Position numbers and translations under genes: made by a program
NCBI GenBank assembly: GCA_900548615.1
Contig: URKW01000045.1
Coordinates: 1 to 16,676, forward strand
Origin: an uncultured Eubacteriales bacterium
Lineage (GTDB): Bacteria > Bacillota > Clostridia > Oscillospirales > Oscillospiraceae
Direction of reading: 5' to 3'
Length of the DNA stretch: 16,676 nucleotides
Shown here: positions 7,474 to 15,375 of the stretch, piece by piece
Position numbering within the stretch: position 1 is the stretch's first letter
How the letters are laid out: each line of letters starts with the position of its first letter
The notes under the pieces: model-generated
Database searches by the model: none
The model's input: only the letters and a program-made list of their open reading frames with translations
Told to the model about the DNA's origin: nothing

Positions 7474-8673
7474 ATGCCGAGAAAGAAAACAGAAGAAATC
7501 GCCATTGTCCCGGATACTCCGGTACTGCCCGTGGATGATGCCGTGGAAGAGAGTTTACCGGAATGCATGAGCGAACCTGTAACCGAGGACATTACCCCTA
7601 AAATTGTGGAGTCCCCTGTGGAAGAGCCGGAGGACACCCCAGAGACACCGCCGAAGCGCACCGTCCGCAGGCGGACGACTACCAGAAAGAAGCAGCCGGC
7701 AGCGGAACCGGAGACGCCGCCTGCTGAAGATGCCACTGAGGAACCTGAGCCGGATACTGTTCAGCCGTGGGAGATTCTGACCGTAGATGCCCGTGACGAA
7801 GCGGAAACACAGGAGCAGCGGGAGGACATCATCTGGCATGAGATCCATACCGGCTATCGTACCCGGCGCATCCTTACCGGTATGCTGAGTGGTATTGAAA
7901 AGACGGATGCCGGGAGAACCATTGCCATCGTGGACTACAAGGGATTTCGCATTGTGATCCCCCTGCGTGAGATGGTGCTGGACTTCCCCAAAGGGCTCTA
8001 TGGCATAGACTACGATGAAATGATCCTCAACTATCAGAAGATCCTCAGTAAAATGCTGGGTGCTGAGGTGGACTTCGTGATCAAGGGGATCGATGGCAAC
8101 AGCAGATCCGTTGTCGCCAGCCGGAAAGACGCTATGCTGAAAAAGCAGCAGATCTATTATTTCGGCACAGACAGCGACGGTCAGTACCGCATCTGTGCCG
8201 GGCGCGTGGTGCAGGCCCGTGTGGTTGCCGTGTCAGAGCGGGTCATCCGGGTCGAGGTATTTGGCGTGGAGACGTCTATCCAGTCCCGCGACCTTTCGTG
8301 GGACTGGATCGGTGACGCCAATGACCGTTTCGCCGTGGGAGATCATGTGCTGGTGCGTGTACTGGAAGTTGACCGTACTGATCCGGAGCAGATCCGGATC
8401 AATGCCGATGTCAAAAGTGTAACAGGTGACAACCGGAATGATAATCTCCGCAAATGCCGCATTCAGGGCAAGTACGCAGGAAAAGTCACCCATGTCTATA
8501 AAGGCATTGTGTATATCCGACTCAGCAATGGTGCCAACGCCATCGCACACTCCTGCTATGACCGGCGCAGACCCGGACGAAAGGATGACGTCAGCTTCGT
8601 TGTTACCCATCTGGACGAAGAACGCGGCGTCGCCGCAGGGATCATCACCCGAATCATCAAGCAGCATATCTGA
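7474..8673 (+). CDS. S1-domain RNA-binding protein with acidic, proline-rich N-terminus
   Basis: A 399-residue cytoplasmic protein, with ATG at 7474 after AAGGAGGAG. Residues 1-105 are low complexity, rich in Glu, Pro and Thr, with a basic patch RTVRRRTTTRKKQ at about 63-75; this part is probably disordered. Three S1/OB-like units follow: about 125-200 (a divergent unit around GMLSGIEKTDAGRTIAIVDY), 245-315 (GRVVQARVVAVSERVIRVEV, then VGDHVLVRVLEVD, the clearest S1 pattern) and 325-395 (GKYAGKVTHVYKGIVYIRLS). S1 domains bind single-stranded RNA or DNA. Proteins of this type are often encoded next to the coupling protein in Clostridia ICEs; their role there is not established. It lies 17 bases after the coupling gene, in the same operon. 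Fold confident, role unknown. Confidence 0.82.
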   Translation: MPRKKTEEIAIVPDTPVLPVDDAVEESLPECMSEPVTEDITPKIVESPVEEPEDTPETPPKRTVRRRTTTRKKQPAAEPETPPAEDATEEPEPDTVQPWEILTVDARDEAETQEQREDIIWHEIHTGYRTRRILTGMLSGIEKTDAGRTIAIVDYKGFRIVIPLREMVLDFPKGLYGIDYDEMILNYQKILSKMLGAEVDFVIKGIDGNSRSVVASRKDAMLKKQQIYYFGTDSDGQYRICAGRVVQARVVAVSERVIRVEVFGVETSIQSRDLSWDWIGDANDRFAVGDHVLVRVLEVDRTDPEQIRINADVKSVTGDNRNDNLRKCRIQGKYAGKVTHVYKGIVYIRLSNGANAIAHSCYDRRRPGRKDDVSFVVTHLDEERGVAAGIITRIIKQHI

Positions 8674-8743
8674 CCTGTCACTACATCGGCAAAGGTTGGC
8701 AACAGATTGGCACTGTTTTGCGATTTCGTCGTAAATCCCCATA

Positions 8744-8752
8744 TGCTATACT
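8744..8752 (+). promoter_or_regulatory. Candidate extended -10 promoter element
   Basis: TGCTATACT is a good match to a TGn extended -10 box. The -35 region 17 bases upstream is weak, as is common for extended -10 promoters. A start point near 8759 would place the terminator hairpin almost immediately downstream, suggesting either attenuation or a very short RNA. This is a prediction only. Confidence 0.4.
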
Positions 8753-8770
8753 TGGTACAGTCAAAATTGT

Positions 8771-8802
8771 AAAGACCGCTGGGTAACAACTCAGCGGTCT
8801 TT
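8771..8802 (+). terminator. Rho-independent terminator hairpin
   Basis: AAAGACCGCTG and CAGCGGTCTTT form a perfect 11-bp stem with a 10-base loop. The A and T runs at either end would let it act on transcripts from both directions. It sits 98 bases after the S1-protein stop and probably ends the conjugation operon. The T tract is short. Confidence 0.8.
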
Positions 8803-9010
8803 CACATGTAGGAAGGTGGTGAGCCCCGATGCAGTAATCCATTCTTTTGGCGCTTTGTGACTGGGTACAGACGATACTTACCATTACCCAATCGTGTGCG
8901 CTTCGTGATTTCTGAAATCTGCTGTTGAAAAAAGGGATTCTCCAGTCGTAAGTATGATTAAGTCCTCGCAGAAAAGGACTATCCCATATTTACACGAAGG
9001 AGAGATACCC

Positions 9011-9703
9011 ATGAGGAATAAGCTGATCTATTGCATCCCGCTGGCACTGAGTATTACATGTTTGATTGGTTGTGCAGCCAAGGCTACTCAGATGCCGGCA
9101 GAACCGGAACCTGTGGCGCTGCTTCCTGAACAGAAGCAGTCTTCCATTGTTACGAATGATGCAAAGAATGAAACGATCCCCACTCCGCAGCAGTCCGAAC
9201 ACGAAGATACCCCGGTACGCATCGTGGAAAGCACCCCTGCGGACACTCCGGCAAATGCAGAAACCGAGGTGCCGCAAGCGGCCTCTGTGCCCACCACGCA
9301 GCCCAATGTCACAGAGGACATTCCTTCCGAGACAGTCCACGCCAAGACGGGTTATGTGGAGTCGGAGCCTGCTCCAGAGCCAGAACCCACGCCTGAACCA
9401 GCAGTTCCCGCAAACCGGCAGGCGGCTATCGACGCGGCCAACGCCTACGCGGTGACGCAATACGGCGTCATTACGGATAGTAGCCTGACGCTGAACAACA
9501 GCGCCTACCGCTTCCCAGCGGCAGTGCCGGTGGATGCCTCGCAAGAGACGTTAGAAGCCAAGGCGCGGGACATGGTGGACTTCACGTTCCGTCAGATCAT
9601 GATGCAGGCCGGGCGGGACAGTGTGGCGGATGCCGGATTCCACTGCAACGTCTGCATTGTGGCGAATGGCGGCAGCCTGCTGATCTATGTTCTCTACGAC
9701 TAA
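9011..9703 (+). CDS. Surface lipoprotein with proline/glutamate-rich stalk
   Basis: A 230-residue predicted lipoprotein. ATG at 9011 follows AAGGAGA; an upstream ATG at 8954 in the same frame has no ribosome binding site and would bury the signal peptide, so it is not used. Residues 1-20 form a lipoprotein signal peptide with lipobox LIGC, giving a lipidated Cys21 on the outer face of the membrane. Residues about 25-135 are a flexible linker rich in Pro, Glu, Thr and Ala, ending in PAPEPEPTPEP. The last 95 residues form a compact domain (ANAYAVTQYGVITDSSLTLN, VDFTFRQIMMQAGRD) that I do not recognise. It stands alone between two hairpins, directly before the pilus genes. It could help surface assembly or contact sensing; that is a guess. 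Confidence 0.8.
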   Translation: MRNKLIYCIPLALSITCLIGCAAKATQMPAEPEPVALLPEQKQSSIVTNDAKNETIPTPQQSEHEDTPVRIVESTPADTPANAETEVPQAASVPTTQPNVTEDIPSETVHAKTGYVESEPAPEPEPTPEPAVPANRQAAIDAANAYAVTQYGVITDSSLTLNNSAYRFPAAVPVDASQETLEAKARDMVDFTFRQIMMQAGRDSVADAGFHCNVCIVANGGSLLIYVLYD

Positions 9704-9722
9704 AATTTGATACTCTAAACGC

Positions 9723-9750
9723 AAAGCCTCTCTGGCAACAGAGGGGCTTT
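9723..9750 (+). terminator. Hairpin, probable terminator or attenuator before the pilus operon
   Basis: AAAGCCTCTCTG and CAGAGGGGCTTT pair over 12 bases with one T-G wobble and a GCAA tetraloop, a very stable loop type. The T run is broken (TTTACCTTTT), so it may stop only part of transcription, letting some lipoprotein transcripts continue into the adhesin gene 27 bases downstream. Confidence 0.7.
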
Positions 9751-9776
9751 ACCTTTTGCAAAAGGAGGAAAAACAT

Positions 9777-12008
9777 TTGAAAGTATTCAAAAGCATGACA
9801 GCACTCATCTTGGCGCTGGTCATGGCAGCCATGTTGGCTGTGTCCGCCTACGCTGCCACGGTCGTGGTCAAGTATAAAGTCTACGTCTATACCAGTCAGT
9901 TGACCTTTAAGCAGTATGACTACAGCAGTTCGACCACGCCCAGCACGAGAAATCTGACCATTCTGGCGGACAGCAGCTTGGGAAGTGGTAGCGCTCTGTA
10001 TCACGTCAAGTATGTCAACGGTGCGCTGGCCTATTGCATCCAGCCCGGTGTTCGCTCAGATGACAGCAGCAACTATGTGCAGGGTTCCAGCGGCTGGTGG
10101 TACAACCTGCCCGCCTCTGTCCAAAGCGGTATCGCGCTGGCTCTGGCCTGTGGCTACCCCAGCGCCGAGTACGGCACTGCGTATGGTGACAGCAACAGCA
10201 GCGACATTATCGGTGCTGAGAAATGGGCCGCCACGCAGGCCGTTATCTGGGATTTGATCTGCGAGTACAGAAGTCCCTACGACTACCGCTCCTGGGGCAG
10301 CAGTCCGTTTTATAATTGTGTAGACACCTCGCGCTATCCCACGTTTGCGCTGTGGTACAGCGAAATTGTAGACGCCATGCAGAGCGCCACGGATATTCCC
10401 AGCTTTGCGGCAACTTCGTCTCGCTGGTGCGACACCATTGAGCTGACGAAGGATACAAGCGGCAACTACAGCGCCAGCGTCACCGACAGCAACGGTGTGC
10501 TGGGCGACTTCAACTTTTCCAGTAACAGCGGCAACGGCATCACGTTCTCTCAGAAAGGCAACACCCTGACCATCACGGCAACGGCTGAGGCCGCCAAGGG
10601 CCTCTCGACCGAGAAAACCTATTCCGCCACCGGCAGTGCCTATGGTATTGATCCCGACGAAGCGGTGCTGTGCTGGTATGATTCCACCGGCAAATATCAG
10701 TCGCTGGCCAGCTATACTGGTACAGGGCTTGATCCTGTGAGAGCCTATATCAAGATCAAGGCCACCGTAACGGAAGATAAGGGCAGCCTGACCATCAATA
10801 AGACCGACGCCGACACCGGAAAATCTCTGGCAGGTGTGACCTACCGGCTCTATGACAGCGCTGGCAACAAAATCGCTGATGCGACCACCGGCGCAAATGG
10901 CAAGGCGGTCTTTTCTGATTTGCCTCTCGGCAGCTATACCTATCAGGAGATCAGTGCGCCGGAGGGGTATGTGGTGGACAGCGCCAAGTACCCGATCACT
11001 ATTACAGCTTCGGCATTGGATATCACCGCAACGCGCTCCAATGCGCTGGGGAAAGCCAGTGTTGAGATCAGCAAGGTGGACGCGGATTCCGACACACCGC
11101 TTCAGGGCGCCGGTTTCCGTCTGTATGACGCCTCTGGAAGCCAAGTCGCGGAGGGTTACACGGACGCCAATGGAAAACTGTCGTTCACCGGTCTGAAGCT
11201 GGGCAGCTACACCTGCAAGGAGTTTCAGGCACCGACCGGATATGAGCTGGACGATACTGCTTTTCCCGTTGTGCTAAACCAGAACGGGCAGGTGCTGAAA
11301 GTCACCCGTGAGAACAAGCTGATCACCGGCAGCATCGAAATTTTGAAGGTGGACGCTGACACCAAGCAGCCGCTGGCAGGCGTCTCCTACCGGCTGTTTG
11401 ATAGTGCGGGCAACAAGATTGTGGATGGTACGACTGACGCCAACGGCAAGCTGATCTTTGATAATCTCAAACCCGGCAGCTATAGCTATCAGGAGATCAG
11501 CACCGTGGATGGCTACCAGTTGGACGAAACCAAGTATGATTTCAGCCTGACCAGTGAGAACCTTAACGTCAAAGTTACCCGTGAGAATAAGCCTGTCAAG
11601 GGCTGCCTCACCGTCCGCAAGGTAGACGTGACCGGCAGCCCTCTCGCTGGTGCGGAGCTGCTGCTGGAAACTTCCACAGACGGTAAGAACTGGACGGAGG
11701 TAGGTAAGATTACCACCGACAAAACAGGCATCGCCCAGTGGGACGACCTCAAGATTGGCGCACAATATCGTGTAACAGAGACCAAGGCCCCAGCAGGCTA
11801 TACCCTGATGACCGAGCCGCTGTTCACAGGGACACTGGACAGCGATAGTCCCGACGTTACTATCACCGCCTGCAATAGCGCGGGATTTGTCCTGCCGTTC
11901 ACGGGTAGTGCAGGTTTCGCCCCCTATATTCTGTTTGCAGCACTCATGCTCTGCATGGGTGTTTATTTTTGCAAAAAATCTGAATTTACGAAGGAGACAA
12001 CCAGATGA
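9777..12008 (+). CDS. Thioester-domain adhesin with four Cna-B repeats and LPFTG anchor (pilus tip-like)
   Basis: A 743-residue cell-wall protein. TTG at 9777 is chosen as start because AAAGGAGGA ends about 8 bases ahead; the first ATG (9795) lies too far away. The signal peptide ends at SAYA, about residue 26. The thioester (TQXA) domain follows: Cys87 in AYCIQPG and Gln154 in ATQAVIW are the two residues that form the internal thioester in this family, used to bond covalently to a surface. Four Cna-B/SpaA repeats start at about 336, 425, 518 and 609, each with a KVD/KTD start and an E-box such as YQEISAPEGY, expected to hold isopeptide cross-links. LPFTG at 706-710, a membrane segment and a basic tail form the sortase signal. 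Its stop overlaps the pilin start (ATGA). By architecture it is the probable pilus tip or accessory adhesin. Confidence 0.9.
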   Translation: MKVFKSMTALILALVMAAMLAVSAYAATVVVKYKVYVYTSQLTFKQYDYSSSTTPSTRNLTILADSSLGSGSALYHVKYVNGALAYCIQPGVRSDDSSNYVQGSSGWWYNLPASVQSGIALALACGYPSAEYGTAYGDSNSSDIIGAEKWAATQAVIWDLICEYRSPYDYRSWGSSPFYNCVDTSRYPTFALWYSEIVDAMQSATDIPSFAATSSRWCDTIELTKDTSGNYSASVTDSNGVLGDFNFSSNSGNGITFSQKGNTLTITATAEAAKGLSTEKTYSATGSAYGIDPDEAVLCWYDSTGKYQSLASYTGTGLDPVRAYIKIKATVTEDKGSLTINKTDADTGKSLAGVTYRLYDSAGNKIADATTGANGKAVFSDLPLGSYTYQEISAPEGYVVDSAKYPITITASALDITATRSNALGKASVEISKVDADSDTPLQGAGFRLYDASGSQVAEGYTDANGKLSFTGLKLGSYTCKEFQAPTGYELDDTAFPVVLNQNGQVLKVTRENKLITGSIEILKVDADTKQPLAGVSYRLFDSAGNKIVDGTTDANGKLIFDNLKPGSYSYQEISTVDGYQLDETKYDFSLTSENLNVKVTRENKPVKGCLTVRKVDVTGSPLAGAELLLETSTDGKNWTEVGKITTDKTGIAQWDDLKIGAQYRVTETKAPAGYTLMTEPLFTGTLDSDSPDVTITACNSAGFVLPFTGSAGFAPYILFAALMLCMGVYFCKKSEFTKETTR
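10782..11840 (+). repeat. Four tandem Cna-B coding modules
   Basis: Module starts at 10782, 11049, 11328 and 11601 give spacings of 267, 279 and 273 bases. Modules 1 and 3 are the most similar at DNA level (for example the CTACCGGCT...GACAGCGC/GATAGTGC stretch), which points to duplication within the gene. Module number in such stalks commonly varies between strains. Confidence 0.75.
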
Positions 12009-13843
12009 AAAAGATCCATCGCGTATTCGCCATGCTCATGGCCGCCATTATGGCCTTGAGCCTCGTTACTATGGCATTTGCCGCAGAACCTACCATTGAT
12101 CCGGCGAAGAAAGCATCCCTGAGTATCTATAAATATGATATCACCAAGGCCAGTGAGGATGGCGTGTGGGATGCCGAGTCTTATGTTTCCACCGGCCTGC
12201 ATGACGATGCCGTCATTGACAAGCTGAGCAAGTATGCCATTCAGGGTGTTGAATTTACGTATCTGAAGGTAGCTGATGTCACCATGAGCAACGAGGTGGT
12301 GGACGGCCAGCGTCAGGTGGGCGTACTGTATGGCTTCGACAACTTCGAGCGCTCCAACGCCGTGCTGTCCGCCATTGGCCTGACCGCTGCGGACGCTCAC
12401 AAGACTGAGGGTGGCATCAACTACTTCACCAGCGATGCTCTGAACAATAAGCTGGCCGCTGCCCTCGCCGCAAATGCCACGAACGTGAAGAACGCACTGG
12501 AAGCCGCTGTCAAGAACGGCGGCGTTGCCATGACTGAGACCGATGCGACCGGCCACACTTCCGCTTCTGGCCTGGAGCAGGGCCTGTACCTGGTGGTGGA
12601 AACCAGAGTCCCCGAAAACGTGACTTCTACCTGCAATCCTTTCCTGATCTCCTTGCCCATGACGACCGTCGATGGCAGCGAGTGGATCTACGATATCGTG
12701 ACCTACCCGAAAAACCAGACTGGCAACCCCGACCTCTCCAAGACCGTGCGTGAGAGCAAGAACAGCACTGGCAAGAACACCGGCAGCCTGACCGACATCT
12801 CCGATGGCTACGCTCATACCGCTACCGCCTCCGTGGGCGACGTTGTGGACTACCAGATTCTGAGCACCCTGCCCACCATCACCTCCAAGGCTTCCAGCCT
12901 AAGCGAGTACACCTATGTGGACACCCTGTCCAGGGGCATCCGCTACAACAAGCAGGATGTTGTTATCGAGTTCTTTAAGGACGCTGGCTGTACCGATAAG
13001 ATCACTACCTGGGGCGAGGATTCCGGCAAGTTCACCGTGGTTTATGATGACACGCAGAACTCTATGACTATCAAGATGACCGAAGCCGGTCTGAGCGAGA
13101 TCAATGAATCCGAGGGTGTTTACGTTGATAGTGTGAAACGTGGTTACAGTGATTGCGCCATGCGGATCACCTACGCCGCCACCCTGACCGCCGATGCCAA
13201 GATGGGCGATGCCGACAACCCCAACGAGGTCGTGCTGACCTGGAAGCGCACCAACACTACTTACTACGACACGCTGGAGGACTGCTGCCACGTCTATACC
13301 TATGGCGTAGACATCCTCAAGCAATTCTCTGACGGTAAGGGCAACATTCAGAATGTCAAGTTCAACCTGCACAATGACACCGACAACTGTTACATCATCG
13401 CAGACCTGAAGGATGGCGTGTACTACGCCAAGGGCATTGCCAGTAAGAAGGCCGATGCAACCACCTTTATCCCCAACGGCAGCGGCCACATCATCGTGAA
13501 AGGGCTGGAGGATGATAGCTACAGCCTGACTGAAAACGCCACGGATAAAGGCTATGTGCTGCTCAAGGAAGCGGTCAAGATCATCATTAAGACCGCTGAG
13601 AGCGGTCAGTGCGAGAAGTGCGGAGCAAAGCTGCTGACCGCCTCTGCCACTGTCAATGGTAAGGACGTTTCTATGACCGATGGCAATGCTATCCTCCCCC
13701 TAACCGTGGTTAACAATCCCGGTTTTGATCTGCCCAAGACTGGTGGCTACGGTACTTGGATGTTCACCATCGGTGGCGTGGCGCTGCTGGGCGCGGCGGC
13801 GTTCATCGTGGTCAAGTCCCGCAAGCATAAGAGCGAGCAGTGA
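12005..13843 (+). CDS. Major pilin, SpaA/FimA-type, with LPKTG sorting signal
   Basis: A 612-residue secreted pilin, translationally coupled to the adhesin by a 4-base overlap and preceded by AAGGAGA. Signal peptide about 1-26 (ending MAFA). The N-terminal domain ends with WIYDIVTYPK (227-236), the pilin motif whose Lys236 is joined to the next subunit by a class C sortase. A K2N-type isopeptide-forming domain occupies about 245-425, and a SpaA/Cna-B domain follows with E-box YSLTENATDKGY, Glu510. LPKTG at 576-580, a membrane segment and the basic tail KSRKHKSEQ complete the sorting signal. Unusually, the mature protein has eight cysteines, including C427-C428, C462 and CEKC at 536-539 just before the anchor. 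It should form the pilus shaft; all motifs needed for polymerisation are present. Confidence 0.92.
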   Translation: MKKIHRVFAMLMAAIMALSLVTMAFAAEPTIDPAKKASLSIYKYDITKASEDGVWDAESYVSTGLHDDAVIDKLSKYAIQGVEFTYLKVADVTMSNEVVDGQRQVGVLYGFDNFERSNAVLSAIGLTAADAHKTEGGINYFTSDALNNKLAAALAANATNVKNALEAAVKNGGVAMTETDATGHTSASGLEQGLYLVVETRVPENVTSTCNPFLISLPMTTVDGSEWIYDIVTYPKNQTGNPDLSKTVRESKNSTGKNTGSLTDISDGYAHTATASVGDVVDYQILSTLPTITSKASSLSEYTYVDTLSRGIRYNKQDVVIEFFKDAGCTDKITTWGEDSGKFTVVYDDTQNSMTIKMTEAGLSEINESEGVYVDSVKRGYSDCAMRITYAATLTADAKMGDADNPNEVVLTWKRTNTTYYDTLEDCCHVYTYGVDILKQFSDGKGNIQNVKFNLHNDTDNCYIIADLKDGVYYAKGIASKKADATTFIPNGSGHIIVKGLEDDSYSLTENATDKGYVLLKEAVKIIIKTAESGQCEKCGAKLLTASATVNGKDVSMTDGNAILPLTVVNNPGFDLPKTGGYGTWMFTIGGVALLGAAAFIVVKSRKHKSEQ

Positions 13844-14655
13844 AACGCTGGATACTGGCGGCGGCTTGCGGTGTTGTGGCGCTGGGGCTTCTGCTTTACC
13901 CGCTGGTGGGAGAACTTCTGAGTGAAAAGTATCATTCGGATGTGGAAACTACCTACACCGCAGCCATCAAGGACACCGACGATGCCGAGCTGACCGCCCA
14001 GCGGCAGGCGGCAGAACAGTATAATGCCATGCTGGCCAATGCGACCATTTCTGAGGGAGGGGCTTCTACCCCTCCCTTGGCCTACGCCGACCAGCTCACA
14101 GTGGGTGGTGTCATGGCGTATGTGGACATTCCGAAGATCAACGTGTACCTTCCGGTACAGCACGGCACAGGCGCGGAGACATTGGAAAAATCGGTCGGCC
14201 ATGTAGTAGGAACTTCCCTGCCGGTGGGCGGCAGCAGTACACACGCCGTGCTTTCGGCTCACAGTGGAATGGCGTCTGCCAAGCTGTTTTCGGACATTGA
14301 CCAACTGGAGCTGGGGGATAAGTTCTTCGTTCACGTTTTGGGCGACACATTGGCCTACGAAGTGGATAGCATCAACACAGTGGTGCCTACAGATATGAGC
14401 CTGCTGCAAATTGAGGGAGGCAAGGACTTGGTCACGCTTGTCACCTGCACACCTTTTGGCATCAATACGCACCGGTTGCTGGTACGAGGCCATCGGGTAC
14501 CGTATACACCAGCTCAGGAAGCGGAGGATGCCGCAGAAAAGCCAGCGGCATCCTCCTGGACGCAGCATTACCTCACCGGCCTTGGCATTGGTCTTGCAGC
14601 GGCGGCAGTGATTGGCGGCGGGTATGCCATCATTAGGAGGAAGCGCCATGCGTAA
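13840..14655 (+). CDS. Class C (pilus-polymerising) sortase
   Basis: A 271-residue membrane-anchored transpeptidase. It would cut pilin sorting signals after Thr and join the pilin to the pilin-motif lysine of the next subunit. The GTG start at 13840 overlaps the pilin stop by 4 bases; the ribosome binding site is weak, so translational coupling is likely. There is an N-terminal membrane segment (about 3-24) and a second near the C-terminus (about 243-264, followed by RRKRHA), as in class C enzymes. Catalytic residues are His141 (SAHSG), Cys203 and Arg212 in TCTPFGINTHRLLVRG, the class C signature. The usual lid motif Asp-Pro-aromatic between the first membrane segment and the core is not seen; this region instead reads ISEGGASTPPLAYADQL. 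Confidence 0.92.
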   Translation: MKRWILAAACGVVALGLLLYPLVGELLSEKYHSDVETTYTAAIKDTDDAELTAQRQAAEQYNAMLANATISEGGASTPPLAYADQLTVGGVMAYVDIPKINVYLPVQHGTGAETLEKSVGHVVGTSLPVGGSSTHAVLSAHSGMASAKLFSDIDQLELGDKFFVHVLGDTLAYEVDSINTVVPTDMSLLQIEGGKDLVTLVTCTPFGINTHRLLVRGHRVPYTPAQEAEDAAEKPAASSWTQHYLTGLGIGLAAAAVIGGGYAIIRRKRHA

Positions 14656-15355
14656 GACACCTTTTGTACTGGCGGCGTTGCTGGCGGTGACGGGCATCTG
14701 CGTGATGCTGTGGCCGACCTTTACCGGCAGCCGTTTGGAATCCCACGCAGAAGAAGCAGCACAAACCTTCCTCGAAGAACGGAAGCCGGAGCAGCAGTAC
14801 CCCGAACTGCTGGTAGCTTTACAGAAATATAACCGCCAGCTTTACACGGAAAAGCAGTGTAACCTCACCGACCTCGAAGCCTGCGAAGAACCCGCCGCCG
14901 ACCTGACCGCCTACGGCATCGAGGACGAGATCATCGGCGTCTTAGAGATTCCAGCCATGGAGTTGACCATGCCGGTCTATTTGGGCGCATCCGACGACCA
15001 CCTCGCGGCGGGAGCGGCGGTGTTAGGCAACACATCAGCTCCCATCGGCGGAGCCAACACCAACTGCGTCATTGCCGGTCATAGAGGGTGGCGCGGCGCG
15101 GACTACTTCCGGCACATAGATAAACTGGCTGTGGGCGATACCGTTACGCTGACGAATCTATGGAAAACGCTGACCTATACTGTGGCCGACATTCAGATCA
15201 TTCAGCCCCATGAAGCGAATAAGATCAAAATTCAGCAAGGTCGCGACCTGCTGACGCTGCTGACCTGCCACCCTTACGCTTCGGGTGGGCGACAGAGATA
15301 TGTGGTTTACTGCGAAAAAACTGCCCACCATGAGGCAATAAGCCAATCACGGTGA
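14648..15355 (+). CDS. Second sortase, divergent class C-like
   Basis: A 235-residue sortase overlapping the first by 8 bases, with its own AGGAGG at 14635-14640 and ATG at 14648. N-terminal membrane segment about 4-22. Catalytic His145 lies in AGHRG and Cys207 in LLTLLTCHPY. The arginine is most likely Arg217 in GGRQRYVVYC, with Arg215 the alternative, because the loop after Cys is one residue longer than in the NTHR type. AGHRG with TCHPY and QRYVVY marks a subgroup different from its neighbour. No C-terminal membrane segment is present. It may add the tip adhesin (LPFTG) or anchor the finished pilus to peptidoglycan; which task it performs cannot be told from sequence. It is the last gene of the operon. 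Confidence 0.85.
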   Translation: MRKTPFVLAALLAVTGICVMLWPTFTGSRLESHAEEAAQTFLEERKPEQQYPELLVALQKYNRQLYTEKQCNLTDLEACEEPAADLTAYGIEDEIIGVLEIPAMELTMPVYLGASDDHLAAGAAVLGNTSAPIGGANTNCVIAGHRGWRGADYFRHIDKLAVGDTVTLTNLWKTLTYTVADIQIIQPHEANKIKIQQGRDLLTLLTCHPYASGGRQRYVVYCEKTAHHEAISQSR

Positions 15356-15375
15356 GCAGTTTTGCTGGCAGCGCA

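Larger units (their letters stand above)
8674..9010. other. Regulatory gap between the conjugation block and the surface-protein block
   Basis: This 337-base stretch contains no convincing gene. It holds a candidate extended -10 promoter (8744-8752), a strong hairpin terminator (8771-8802), a possible 13-codon leader frame (GTG 8819 to TGA 8860) and a 6-bp inverted repeat AGTCCT/AGGACT at about 8961-8980. An 8-base stretch, ATACTTAC near 8874, recurs in inverted form (GTAAGTAT) near 8948. The ribosome binding site of the lipoprotein is at its right end. No attachment site or tRNA is seen. Confidence 0.6.

Noticed and set aside
8819..8860. A 13-codon leader peptide as a real gene.
   Set aside because: It has a GTG start with a poorly spaced ribosome binding site and no run of regulatory codons; mentioned only as part of the gap.
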